In this document: positions 41,052 to 49,095 of the stretch, in pieces
Numbering within the stretch: the stretch's first letter is position 1
Layout: every line of letters starts with the position of its first letter
Assembly: GCF_020523965.1 (NCBI RefSeq)
Contig: NZ_JAJAPX010000003.1
Location: 248,001 to 312,000 of the forward strand
DNA: 64,000 nucleotides
Source of the DNA: Neotamlana sargassicola
GTDB lineage: Bacteria > Bacteroidota > Bacteroidia > Flavobacteriales > Flavobacteriaceae
Direction of reading: 5' to 3'
The notes under the pieces: generated by a model
Told to the model about the DNA's origin: nothing
What the model saw: only the letters and a program-made list of their open reading frames with translations
Databases searched by the model: none
Program-made: the position numbers and the translations under genes

Positions 41052-42005
41052 TTGAACGAAATTATCATTGAACTTGAAGAAATTAGCCCAAAAGAGTTTT
41101 TTGGAGCTCAAAATGCTAATATCGAATTATTAAAAAAGTACTTTCCTAAGCTTAAAATTGTTGCACGAGGAAACAAAATTAAAGCCTTTGGCGACGAAGA
41201 ATTACTCGAAGAATTCGATAGGCGAATTACCATGTTGTTAAAACATTTTGGAAAATATAACAAGATTGATGAAAACACCATTGAGCGCGTTTTAACCAGC
41301 CAAAGCAGCGACGATTACACCACCTCTAAGCAAAGTGGCGAAGTAATTGTTCATGGTGTTGGCGGTCGTTTAATTAAAGCACAAACAGCGAACCAGCGTA
41401 AATTAGTTGAAACCATGCACAAAAACGATATGGTTTTTGCTATTGGGCCGGCAGGAACAGGTAAAACCTACACAGGTGTAGCACTGGCAGTTCAAGCTTT
41501 AAAAAATAAAGAAGTTAAGCGCATTATTTTAACGCGTCCTGCTGTTGAGGCTGGCGAAAATTTAGGGTTTTTACCAGGCGATTTACAAGAAAAACTCGAT
41601 CCGTATATGCAGCCACTTTACGATGCCTTACGCGATATGATAGCGCCAGAAAAACTAGCACATTACATCGAAAATGGCACCATTCAAATTGCGCCTTTAG
41701 CCTTTATGCGTGGTCGCACACTCGATAATGCTTTTGTAATTCTAGACGAAGGCCAAAATACAACACATGCCCAAATGAAAATGTTTTTAACACGTATGGG
41801 TAAAAATGCTAAGTTTTTATTAACTGGCGATCCCGGACAAATAGATTTACCGCGTCGTACCATTTCAGGTTTAAAAGAAGCGCTGTTAATTTTAAAAAAT
41901 GTCGAGGGCGTGGGCATGATATTTTTAGACGACAAGGACGTCATTCGTCATTCCCTAGTTAAAAAAGTAATAGAAGCCTACAAAAGTATTGAAAACAGAG
42001 ACTAA
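41052..42005 (+). CDS. phoH: PhoH family ATPase
   Basis: 317 residues beginning at TTG (41052). The first residues NEIIIELEEISPKEFFG are typical of the family, so TTG is the likely true start; no ATG is near. The ATPase core shows Walker A IGPAGTGKTYTG near residue 136, then GENLGFLPGDLQEKLDPYM, Walker B FVILDEGQNT near 231-240, and LTGDPGQIDLP, all like PhoL/YbeZ proteins linked to RNA processing and ribosome maturation. It stands alone between the SAM hydrolase and purC. Confidence 0.93.
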   Translation: MNEIIIELEEISPKEFFGAQNANIELLKKYFPKLKIVARGNKIKAFGDEELLEEFDRRITMLLKHFGKYNKIDENTIERVLTSQSSDDYTTSKQSGEVIVHGVGGRLIKAQTANQRKLVETMHKNDMVFAIGPAGTGKTYTGVALAVQALKNKEVKRIILTRPAVEAGENLGFLPGDLQEKLDPYMQPLYDALRDMIAPEKLAHYIENGTIQIAPLAFMRGRTLDNAFVILDEGQNTTHAQMKMFLTRMGKNAKFLLTGDPGQIDLPRRTISGLKEALLILKNVEGVGMIFLDDKDVIRHSLVKKVIEAYKSIENRD

Positions 42006-42020
42006 TTTTTTATTAGAAGC

Positions 42021-42090
42021 TAATCCCGCTTTCCGCTATATCTTTTTTGCTTTTAATGGCAAAAAAGGATGCCGCTTCAATCGGGGCTAG
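42021..42090. repeat. Probable dispersed palindromic repeat
   Basis: The core is CTTTTTTGC, an 8-base loop, then GCAAAAAAG (9 bp, 42042-42067), flanked by AATCCCGCTTTCCGCT and GCCGCTTCAATCGGGGCTA. I recall similar 'CCCGC ... GCGG' spacers recurring in Flavobacteriaceae genomes. No gene overlaps it. Confidence 0.55.
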
Positions 42091-42110
42091 GGGTAAACCA
42101 ACAAAAAATG

Positions 42111-42118
42111 TACTTTTG
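42111..42118 (+). promoter_or_regulatory. Candidate -7 box for purC
   Basis: TACTTTTG, 80 bp upstream of the purC ATG. Confidence 0.5.
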
Positions 42119-42198
42119 CAATTAATTTTAAGAGCAGAAACAAAAACCAAAAATATTGAGCGCCAATAGCTGAATGCTAAAGGCTAAAAGCCAAAATA

Positions 42199-43146
42199 AT
42201 GAGTAATACAATAACAGATACAAATTTTAACTTTCCCAATCAAAAAAGTGTATATAAAGGAAAAGTAAGAGAAGTATATAATATAAACGACGAACAATTA
42301 GTAATGATTGCAACCGATAGACTTTCGGCATTCGATGTAGTAATGCCAAAAGGTATCCCGTTTAAAGGGCAAATATTAAACCAAATTGCCACAAAAATGA
42401 TGAAGGATACCGAAGATTTGGTTCCTAATTGGTTAGTAGCTACACCCGATCCTAACGTTGCGGTTGGTCATTTATGCGAGCCATTTAAAGTAGAAATGGT
42501 AATTCGTGGTTATATGAGTGGTCATGCAGCTCGCGAATACAAAGCGGGAAAACGCATGCTTTGTGGCGTGCCAATGCCAGAAGGCATGAAAGAAAACGAT
42601 GCGTTTCCAGAACCAATAATTACGCCAGCTACAAAAGCCGAAATGGGCGATCACGATGAAGATATTTCGCGTGAAGACATTTTAAAACGCGGTATCGTTT
42701 CAGAAGAAGATTATATTGTTTTAGAAGATTATACGCGTAAACTTTTTAAACGTGGTACCGAAATTGCTGCAAAACGAGGCCTGATTTTAGTGGATACGAA
42801 GTATGAATTTGGAAAAACTAAGGATGGTAAAATCGTTTTAATTGATGAAATTCACACGCCAGATTCCTCGCGTTATTTTTATGCCGAAGGCTACCAAGAA
42901 CGTCAAGATAAAGGCGAAGCTCAAAAACAATTAAGTAAAGAGTTTGTGCGCCAATGGTTAATTTCAAACAACTTTCAAGGTTTAGAGGGACAGACCGTAC
43001 CACACATGAGCGACGAATATATTGAAACTGTTAGCGAACGTTACATCGAGCTTTACGAAAACATTACAGGGGAAACCTTTGTAAAAGGCGATGTTAGCGA
43101 TATTCAAAGTAGGATAGAAGCTAATGTTTTGGAGTATTTAGGTTAA
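42199..43146 (+). CDS. purC: Phosphoribosylaminoimidazole-succinocarboxamide synthase (SAICAR synthase)
   Basis: 315 residues. Visible family motifs are [11 protein letters not shown] near residue 19, [49 protein letters not shown], and [14 protein letters not shown]; they give the ATP and substrate sites of the ATP-grasp-like PurC fold. The enzyme joins CAIR and aspartate in de novo purine synthesis in the cytosol. Other pur genes are absent nearby. A terminator hairpin follows. Confidence 0.96.
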   Translation: MSNTITDTNFNFPNQKSVYKGKVREVYNINDEQLVMIATDRLSAFDVVMPKGIPFKGQILNQIATKMMKDTEDLVPNWLVATPDPNVAVGHLCEPFKVEMVIRGYMSGHAAREYKAGKRMLCGVPMPEGMKENDAFPEPIITPATKAEMGDHDEDISREDILKRGIVSEEDYIVLEDYTRKLFKRGTEIAAKRGLILVDTKYEFGKTKDGKIVLIDEIHTPDSSRYFYAEGYQERQDKGEAQKQLSKEFVRQWLISNNFQGLEGQTVPHMSDEYIETVSERYIELYENITGETFVKGDVSDIQSRIEANVLEYLG

Positions 43147-43169
43147 TTCATAAAAAAATTAAATAAAAA

Positions 43170-43200
43170 AAAGGTTTCAGAATTAAATTCCGAAACCTTT
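43170..43200. terminator. Bidirectional terminator between purC and the TlpA-like gene
   Basis: 9-bp arms AAAGGTTTC/GAAACCTTT, extended by a partly paired inner stem, with A-run before and T-run after. Confidence 0.85.
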
Positions 43201-43222
43201 TTTTATATCGTTACTTATCAGT

Positions 43223-44272
43223 TTAAATATTGAGCTCCGATAATAATGTTTTAATTTTTTTACTCGACGGTCTTGGAGCATCAGCAGATACAATATTACC
43301 ATCAGGATCGATTAAAATAAATCGTGGAATACCACTAATTTTATAGTTTTGAATAAAATCGGTTTGCCATCCGTTTGGAGATATTACTTGAATACCACCA
43401 AGGTTTTCATTAGCTATCATTTTTTTCCAGCCTTCTTTGGCTAATTCGGCCGATTTTTCTCTGGTTTCGGCTCTATAACCTCGTCCATCATCCACCGAAA
43501 GACTTACAAAGGCAAGGTTTTTACCATGGTATTCTTTTTCTAAAGCTTTTAATGAAGGAATTTCAACTTTACATGGTCCGCACCAAGTAGCCCAAACATC
43601 TATATAAACATATTTTCCTTTTAAATCGCTTAACGATGTTGTGCCACCTTTAACGTTTTCAAAATTATCGAAAGTAGGCGATGGTGCTCCTTTTGGTAAT
43701 GCCGTTCTTAAAGCAATACCTTGAGATAAATAGCGCTTATAAGAAAGTAGCATAGGTTCTAAACTTTTATTTAGGCCATTTGTTATTAAAGTGTCTATAT
43801 TTTTATTGGCGGAGTAAAAGTTTGATAGTTTTGTTTTTATTCCGTTTAATTCATTTTCAAGCTCTTCTGCATTTAATTCCGAAAGGGCATCAATGTTTAA
43901 TAATTCTTCTTGCATTAAGGCATTTTTAGCTAAAAAAGTACTGTGTTCAGCTCCAGATCCTGTAAAAGTAATAGACTCATCAAAGGCTTTAGTATCAAGA
44001 GCGATATCAATTTCGAAACCATTTTTTAGGAAAATATTTGTTGATTCGGCACCATCATAAAAATTATAAATCCCTGGTTCAACTTTTAAAGTATCACTAA
44101 AGGTTCCGTCTTCGTTAACTTTTATGGTTTTAGAATAGGTACGTGTTCTAATTAAGATTGAATCGCTGTTTTTATCGGTAATTTTTCCAGTAAGGGTTAT
44201 GTAATCTTTGGGGGCTTGTTTACAAGCAATCACAGCTACTAAGGCAAAAGCACCTAAAAGGATTTTCTTCAT
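43223..44272 (-). CDS. TlpA-like thioredoxin-fold lipoprotein with N-terminal DUF4369
   Basis: 349 residues. The lipoprotein signal ends ALVAVIAC (Cys 17). Residues about 22-125 (DYITLTGKITDKNSDSILI, KVNEDGTFSDTLKVEPG) form a DUF4369 beta domain; a helical link follows; and residues about 205-349 are a TlpA/AhpC-like thioredoxin fold with redox motif WATWCGPCK (WCGPC) and cis-Pro in GIPRFILIDPDG. It should reduce or isomerise disulfides in the periplasm, perhaps for cytochrome c. Terminators flank it on one side; it is a single gene. Confidence 0.92.
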   Translation of the reverse strand: MKKILLGAFALVAVIACKQAPKDYITLTGKITDKNSDSILIRTRTYSKTIKVNEDGTFSDTLKVEPGIYNFYDGAESTNIFLKNGFEIDIALDTKAFDESITFTGSGAEHSTFLAKNALMQEELLNIDALSELNAEELENELNGIKTKLSNFYSANKNIDTLITNGLNKSLEPMLLSYKRYLSQGIALRTALPKGAPSPTFDNFENVKGGTTSLSDLKGKYVYIDVWATWCGPCKVEIPSLKALEKEYHGKNLAFVSLSVDDGRGYRAETREKSAELAKEGWKKMIANENLGGIQVISPNGWQTDFIQNYKISGIPRFILIDPDGNIVSADAPRPSSKKIKTLLSELNI

Positions 44273-44467
44273 GCGTTTTAAAATTTTAGATTTTAAAGGT
44301 ATTAATTATGAGAGGGAAAACGGTTTATTTTGGTAAATATTAACATTAGCATATTTGCACAATAAATTATATGTTAAAAGCTCTTATTTTAGTAAATAGG
44401 CTTTCACCAGTAATTAATTATGTAGAGTACAGCTTTTAGTGCTTTTGTAAGTTTTAGTCACATTTAA

Positions 44468-45055
44468 TTAAAATCGTGCGAGAAGCCCGCTTTCGTGTGC
44501 CGCTTCAATTTCTTCTGGAGTAGCTTTGTTATCTCCGTTAACATCAACTAAGTCGAAGAATTTATCTAATCCAATTTTACGATAACTTCGCCCTTTTTCA
44601 TTTGCATAAGCAACAACCTCTTCTCTAGTAACTATGCAGTCTCCATTGGCATCAGTACCATTAAAACTATGATTGGGGTTAACTTTTGTGAACTCTGTGT
44701 CACTTAGTTTTCCATTTTTATCCGTATCAAATAGGTCAAAGAAGTTTATTATAGTTACTCTTCTGTATTCTCCCTGCTGCATAAAAGCTTCTAGCTCTTC
44801 ACGCAAAACTGTTCCATCTCTATTTAGGTCAGCATTGTCCATTGGTCCATGTTCACTACTACCCGTAGGGCCTTCTTTTAAAGCTTCGCATGGAGTACGG
44901 TGGTCTTCATGTCTTGGAGGTCGTGGTGGCCTATTTTCATTGTTTAACATACTGTCTTGTTGGGTAGCATTGTTTTTGGCTTTCTTATTGTTTGCACCAC
45001 AACAAACGAATAAAGTAACACTTAAAGCAATTAAAATTTTCTTTACTATTTTCAT
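44468..45055 (-). CDS. Lipoprotein with four EF-hand calcium-binding loops
   Basis: 195 residues. The lipoprotein signal MKIVKKILIALSVTLFVCC gives a lipid-anchored Cys near residue 19. The spacer is Pro/Arg-rich (ENRPPRPPRHEDHR). Four EF-hand loops follow: DLNRDGTVLREE, DTDKNGKLSDTE, DANGDCIVTREE and DVNGDNKATPEE, each with Asp/Asn at positions 1, 3, 5 and a Glu at 12. The arrangement in two pairs resembles calmodulin-like or bacterial Ca-binding proteins of the cell surface. A structural or Ca-sensing role is inferred. Confidence 0.85.
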   Translation of the reverse strand: MKIVKKILIALSVTLFVCCGANNKKAKNNATQQDSMLNNENRPPRPPRHEDHRTPCEALKEGPTGSSEHGPMDNADLNRDGTVLREELEAFMQQGEYRRVTIINFFDLFDTDKNGKLSDTEFTKVNPNHSFNGTDANGDCIVTREEVVAYANEKGRSYRKIGLDKFFDLVDVNGDNKATPEEIEAAHESGLLARF

Positions 45056-45121
45056 ATTATATTTTTTTACTTTTCGTAAGGTTTTATCAATTTAGTGAAT
45101 AGAGCTTGCGTTAAATTGCAC

Positions 45122-45186
45122 ACAACGGTAACATATAAGAATAGTAGCGGATTTTATGAGCTTACCTTTCAGTATGTTACTGTTGT
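45122..45186. repeat. Imperfect palindrome with 14-bp arms at the edge of the RT island
   Basis: ACAACGGTAACATA (45122-45135) pairs with TATGTTACTGTTGT (45173-45186): 13 Watson-Crick pairs and one G-T. The loop of 37 bases holds a further TAAG/CTTA pairing. The ends ACAAC/GTTGT recur in spacers around accessory genes of the phylum (from memory). Confidence 0.7.
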
Positions 45187-45273
45187 TTAATTTATAAATT
45201 TAGTTTTGTTTAAGCGATTAACCGCTATTATTTTTATACAATGTTGTAGCTAGTACATTTTATTAGTTTAATT

Positions 45274-45379
45274 AAAAGTAGCCCCTGACTCAGACTACTT
45301 TTTAGTAAGAACTCAGCTATAGAGTTTGCTTACACCGTTTGTGTGTGTCGCTATTGCTAGCTGTCAGTTACGGTATGCC
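45274..45379 (-). ncRNA. Candidate non-coding RNA of the DRT3-like system, with ACACACAC loop
   Basis: Minus-strand sequence directly after the Drt3b-like stop. A 10-bp stem, AACT plus CAGCTA against TAGCTG plus AGTT with a 2-base bulge (45310-45319 with 45358-45369), encloses a 38-base loop containing ACACACAC (complement of 45341-45348). It is followed by a terminator-like hairpin with arms AAAAGTAG/CTACTTTT (45274-45281 with 45295-45302). DRT3 systems are known to include an RNA, and as I recall its template segment is an AC repeat used to make GT repeats. The location and exact ends here are inference. Confidence 0.55.
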
Positions 45380-47521
45380 TTAATACACTTCTTGACTTCT
45401 TTTAGCTTGGAGTTCTAATCCAAAATCAAACTCTGTCCATTTTGTAAACCAGAATTTTTCTTGCTCAATTAATGTAATTTGATTGTCCTGAATATCGACT
45501 AAAGATAACAATTCTTTTTTGTACTTATATTTTTCATCTTTTAACTCTTTAATATAGATTTTTAAACTTTTTGAACCTCTTGTTTTAGCATCTTTAACTT
45601 TCCATTTAAGATGTGACCTGACTTCGTTATTTAGATATGGGCAAGTCATTATATCAAAAAAAAGTAATATTAATTCTGTATCATCTTTCCAGCCATAAAT
45701 TTTACCTGTTTTAAATTTTTCTAGAATAACATTTTTCAACTCTTCCAAAATAGGAGAGTAAGCTTTAATGTTTTTAATATAAAAGAGCAAAACAGTTATT
45801 GAAAAATAGTTTAATTCACTATTAAAATTTACAGAATCATTTTGTTTAATTGTTGCATTAAAGTATGAGCATAAAACATTTATATTTAATCTATATTCCC
45901 TTCCTAATTGACTTAATGCAATTAAGAGATAAAGCGTCTCAATTTGAGTTTCTTTTTTGCTTTTATTTTTGTTAAGAATTAAATTTATTTCATCTGATAT
46001 TTTTTTGAAAATGTTATGTTTATTATTAGAAGTGAAAGGTTCTTTATATTGATTTGTTTTGTTTTTTTTCAAAAAACTATTAATTCTGTCAATTATTAGA
46101 CAAACTTTGATTGTTGAATTAACTTTGGGTGAAACAGAGTATAAAAAAAATGTTACATCAAGAATTTCTAAAAACCCTTTTTCAAATTCTTTTTGAGTTT
46201 TAATGGTGATTTCTTCTTCAAAATTTTTATACTTTTTGATTAATTTTTTAGTTTTATTATCTAGGACAGCCAATGTGTAATTCATTATGTCCTTGTATTC
46301 TACTTCAGATTCTTTAATGATTGATTTAAATCGAGTTATTACATTATTAGAACTGAAATATAGTATTGAATTTGATTGCTCATTCTCTTCTTCTATTATT
46401 TCTTTTTCTTTTAAAACTAAATGATTATTAAAGAGGTCATTTATTTTTTGTTTAGCAATACTTATTTCAGTAATTATTGGCTTGGAATATAATAATGACT
46501 TTTTATCGTTCAAGTACATTTTGTACTCTTTTAATGATAACTTAAATGCTTCAGTTATTTTATCAATCTGTGATTCTTCATTGTAAAAGATAAAGTAGTC
46601 ATCTACATATCTAAAAATCTCATAATCGACCTTATGTATTAAATTACTTCCTTTAGAATCTATTGATTTTAGTCTTTCGTAGATATTAACATCTATTTGT
46701 TGTAAAATCAATTCGGCAAATATTCTTGAAAATTCAGGTCCAATAATAATCCCATTTGTTTCATTTGCATTTAGGTCTTGCATTATACAATCAAACTTAC
46801 CACCAAAAGTAGCTTCTAGTGAATTAATATTTGATTTAACTATTCTTTTGTTTGTTAATGCCCAAGGAAGAGTATGAGTGTATATGCTATCGAAACATTT
46901 TGTGATATCTATTTTTAGTAGTTTATTATACTTTTTTTCGCTTCTATGAAATTGATATGATTCATAAAATTTATGGATGTTACTGTATTTTCTGTAACTA
47001 AAAAATGATTTTAAGTTTTCGTACTCACTATCATCTTGTTCAATTTGGGAGTGTTGCAAGTCTTTATCTTCATTTCTTTTATGAAGTACATCATTGTAAA
47101 ATGTAAAATTTGCTACCTTGGATGGCTTTCTAATTGAAAAAGGACTTAATGAGGAATAATAGACTATTATGTTTTTATATTTTTCATAAAAGTCTACCAT
47201 CTTACGTTGGCTAACAGGATGAATTACGCATAATTCCCTAAAATCATTTTTTTTATGTGTGATATTAAACCTAAATGGTTTAGTCTTTTCCTTAACACCA
47301 AAAAGAATTGATTCTATTTCAGAGTATGCTTTTCCGTATTTTAATTTATAATCGGCTTTCTCTTTACCTTTTAACTTGTTATGTTTGTTATGGAATTTTT
47401 GACTGTTTATTAAATATTTATAAAAATATCTATTGGAAAAAGTTACTGGTGTTTCATACGGTAAAACATCCGACAAAACAACTCGTTCTTTGGAATATGA
47501 TATTGGAATTTTCTTTTTCAT
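45380..47521 (-). CDS. drt3b: Reverse transcriptase, probable Drt3b (second RT of DRT type 3 defense)
   Basis: 713 residues. The RT core has motif A KIDITKCFDSIY (Asp 205), then GIIIGPEFSRIFAELILQQ (motif B-like), and FRYVDDYFIF (YVDD 305-308), so the two catalytic aspartates are intact. An N-terminal region (1-190) and a long helical C-terminal region (about 350-700) flank it; neither shows a nuclease, maturase or integrase signature. It follows the first RT with a single base between, so they are cotranscribed and probably coupled. Two different RTs in tandem is the layout of DRT3 (UG3 + UG8), an anti-phage system; the larger second one fits Drt3b. It is more A+T-rich than its neighbours. 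Confidence 0.82.
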   Translation of the reverse strand: MKKKIPISYSKERVVLSDVLPYETPVTFSNRYFYKYLINSQKFHNKHNKLKGKEKADYKLKYGKAYSEIESILFGVKEKTKPFRFNITHKKNDFRELCVIHPVSQRKMVDFYEKYKNIIVYYSSLSPFSIRKPSKVANFTFYNDVLHKRNEDKDLQHSQIEQDDSEYENLKSFFSYRKYSNIHKFYESYQFHRSEKKYNKLLKIDITKCFDSIYTHTLPWALTNKRIVKSNINSLEATFGGKFDCIMQDLNANETNGIIIGPEFSRIFAELILQQIDVNIYERLKSIDSKGSNLIHKVDYEIFRYVDDYFIFYNEESQIDKITEAFKLSLKEYKMYLNDKKSLLYSKPIITEISIAKQKINDLFNNHLVLKEKEIIEEENEQSNSILYFSSNNVITRFKSIIKESEVEYKDIMNYTLAVLDNKTKKLIKKYKNFEEEITIKTQKEFEKGFLEILDVTFFLYSVSPKVNSTIKVCLIIDRINSFLKKNKTNQYKEPFTSNNKHNIFKKISDEINLILNKNKSKKETQIETLYLLIALSQLGREYRLNINVLCSYFNATIKQNDSVNFNSELNYFSITVLLFYIKNIKAYSPILEELKNVILEKFKTGKIYGWKDDTELILLFFDIMTCPYLNNEVRSHLKWKVKDAKTRGSKSLKIYIKELKDEKYKYKKELLSLVDIQDNQITLIEQEKFWFTKWTEFDFGLELQAKRSQEVY

Positions 47522-47522
47522 T

Positions 47523-49004
47523 CTACAAGTTTTTCCAGATTTGAGTCATTTTTCCATTTTTGTATGATTTTGTATTAAATCTTACTAGGCTTTTTGTTTT
47601 AAAACCATTTTCAAAAGACATCTTTTTTAGTTTATCGATAAGTTGACCATTTGTAGAAGAAGGTAATGCTGTTATTTTACCTTTTAAGTACTTGTCGAGT
47701 TTTTTTAAATCAGAATAAGGTATACTTAGAAACTCATTAGAAAAATAAATACCAATAAAAACATTACTTTTCCTTCTTAGTAGTTGATGATTATTAGTTA
47801 AGAACTTTATTCGTTTTAATAGCATTCTTTCAGTTGAGCTTTTCTTAGCTGAATATTTTGCAATTGAAGTATAATAATCTGAAAATGAATTGTCTATTTT
47901 TTTCTTATACCTTTCTAATTTGTCATCAGACATGAAGATTTGAATATCATCTTTGGTAATTGATTTCTCTTTTTTACTGTAAGATATTATAAATTTATAG
48001 CCTAAATATGTTAATTCATATTTGATAGATCTTTTTCTGTCTTGATTGTTCGGTGTCAGGTCAATTACCTTTGTTTTGATTGTGTTTATTTTTAATCTGG
48101 TTGAACTTAATAAGATGTTTTTAACTTCATTTTTATAAGTTTTAATTGACTTACTTTCATTTTTATGATTAGGAGTTATTATGATAACAATGTCATCTAC
48201 ATATCTACAGTAATAGGTTACGTTATTTAATGATTTAACTTTTTTATCAAAACGTCTTAAATATAATTCAGCTAAATAAGCACTAAATCCGATACCTCTT
48301 GGTATTCCTACACGTTCATCATCATTTGTTTTTATCCCGTCTGTTATTAATATTTTCCAGTATTGGTTTAAAACTTGTCTTATGATTTTCTTAGAAGGAT
48401 AGCTAAGTAGACTATTTTCTTCAATTTTGGCTAAAAGTTCCTTATGTGGGATGGACTCGTAGAATTTTTTAATGTCTGTCCTGATAATTATTTTAGGAAA
48501 GCCATCATCAAGTAATAATTTTAATTGGTCAACAATTACCTTTCTGTTAGCTTGTTTAACTTTAAATGTTTTATAGATGTTTCTCTGTAACTGTTTAGTA
48601 ACAAAATAATTTTCAGGATTATGTTCAATCTCATATAATTGACTACCCCACTTTATTTGTCCTTTTTTGATTTTTAATTCATAATCTTCAACATCTGTTT
48701 TTTCTGCTATTTTTATTAAAATGTTTTCAAGTTCTTTTTCTCTAGTTTTTTTAAGTTCGTCCTTCTCTGAGTTTAACTTATCAAGTTTTGTGTAATCCCT
48801 ATCTTCGATTTTCGTTATCGACTTTACTTTGTAAGCCTCTTCCCTTATTTCTTTATTTTTTGCAATTATAGAGTCGGAAACCTCTCTTGATTTTTTAAAA
48901 ATGTCTGTATTGAAAAATACTTTATCTTCAAGGTAACGACCTTTCCTATTTTCAACATCAAGGAGTATTCTAAAATTTTCATATGAGAATGATTGGTCTA
49001 GCAT
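47523..49004 (-). CDS. drt3a: Reverse transcriptase, probable Drt3a (first RT of DRT type 3 defense)
   Basis: 493 residues. After a Lys/Glu-rich helical N-terminus (1-130) comes the RT palm: RTDIKKFYESIPH (Asp 177), GIPRGIGFSAYLAELYLRRF, and the catalytic YVDD at 268-271 (CRYVDDIVIII), then the TKVIDL strand and LTYLGYKF. The C-terminus (about 350-493) is a basic thumb-like helical region. It lacks the retron motifs I would expect (NAxxH, VTG) and any group II intron maturase X or endonuclease domain. It starts the two-RT operon. Size and order fit Drt3a. No -7 box was found in the 81-bp space upstream, so the promoter is unknown. Confidence 0.82.
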   Translation of the reverse strand: MLDQSFSYENFRILLDVENRKGRYLEDKVFFNTDIFKKSREVSDSIIAKNKEIREEAYKVKSITKIEDRDYTKLDKLNSEKDELKKTREKELENILIKIAEKTDVEDYELKIKKGQIKWGSQLYEIEHNPENYFVTKQLQRNIYKTFKVKQANRKVIVDQLKLLLDDGFPKIIIRTDIKKFYESIPHKELLAKIEENSLLSYPSKKIIRQVLNQYWKILITDGIKTNDDERVGIPRGIGFSAYLAELYLRRFDKKVKSLNNVTYYCRYVDDIVIIITPNHKNESKSIKTYKNEVKNILLSSTRLKINTIKTKVIDLTPNNQDRKRSIKYELTYLGYKFIISYSKKEKSITKDDIQIFMSDDKLERYKKKIDNSFSDYYTSIAKYSAKKSSTERMLLKRIKFLTNNHQLLRRKSNVFIGIYFSNEFLSIPYSDLKKLDKYLKGKITALPSSTNGQLIDKLKKMSFENGFKTKSLVRFNTKSYKNGKMTQIWKNL

Positions 49005-49035
49005 TTATAGGTTTCTTTATGTTTTTCTCGTATTG

Positions 49036-49043
49036 GCTACAAC
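49036..49043. repeat. GCTACAAC box, inverted partner of 45243-45250
   Basis: Together with GTTGTAGC at 45243-45250 it brackets the two RT genes and the candidate RNA. Similarity continues a few bases into GTAT on both sides after a 1-base gap. Confidence 0.45.
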
Positions 49044-49069
49044 TCGTATTATAAACACCTTCATTAAGT

Positions 49070-49095
49070 TAGAGTTTAATTAAATTTAAACTCTA
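49070..49095. repeat. 10-bp inverted repeat at the end of the solute-binding-like gene
   Basis: TAGAGTTTAA/TTAAACTCTA with a 6-base loop, overlapping the stop codon at 49086. There is no T-run, so it is only a weak terminator candidate. Confidence 0.4.

Larger units (their letters stand above)
45056..45379. other. Gene-free interval beside the reverse-transcriptase operon, structured
   Basis: 324 bp. From left to right: about 65 bp upstream of the EF-hand gene, a large palindrome (45122-45186), a GTTGTAGC box (45243), and the candidate RNA (45274-45379). The A+T-rich strip between (about 45187-45242) shows a near-palindrome AGCGATTAACCGCT. No gene is seen. Confidence 0.75.

Noticed and set aside
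44371-44439. 22-codon frame before the EF-hand gene (MLKALILVNRLSPVINYVEY...)
   Set aside because: Too short, no coupling, and no conserved context; possibly a gene remnant, but I cannot show it.
45341-45348. GTGTGTGT as a simple microsatellite
   Set aside because: Possible on its own, but the enclosing stem, its strand and its position next to the RT genes make an RNA template more likely; kept as a finding.
45380-49004. Group II intron maturase or retron as an explanation for the RT pair
   Set aside because: No maturase X or endonuclease domain, no intron domain V-like structure, none of the retron motifs, and two different RTs in one operon do not fit either type.
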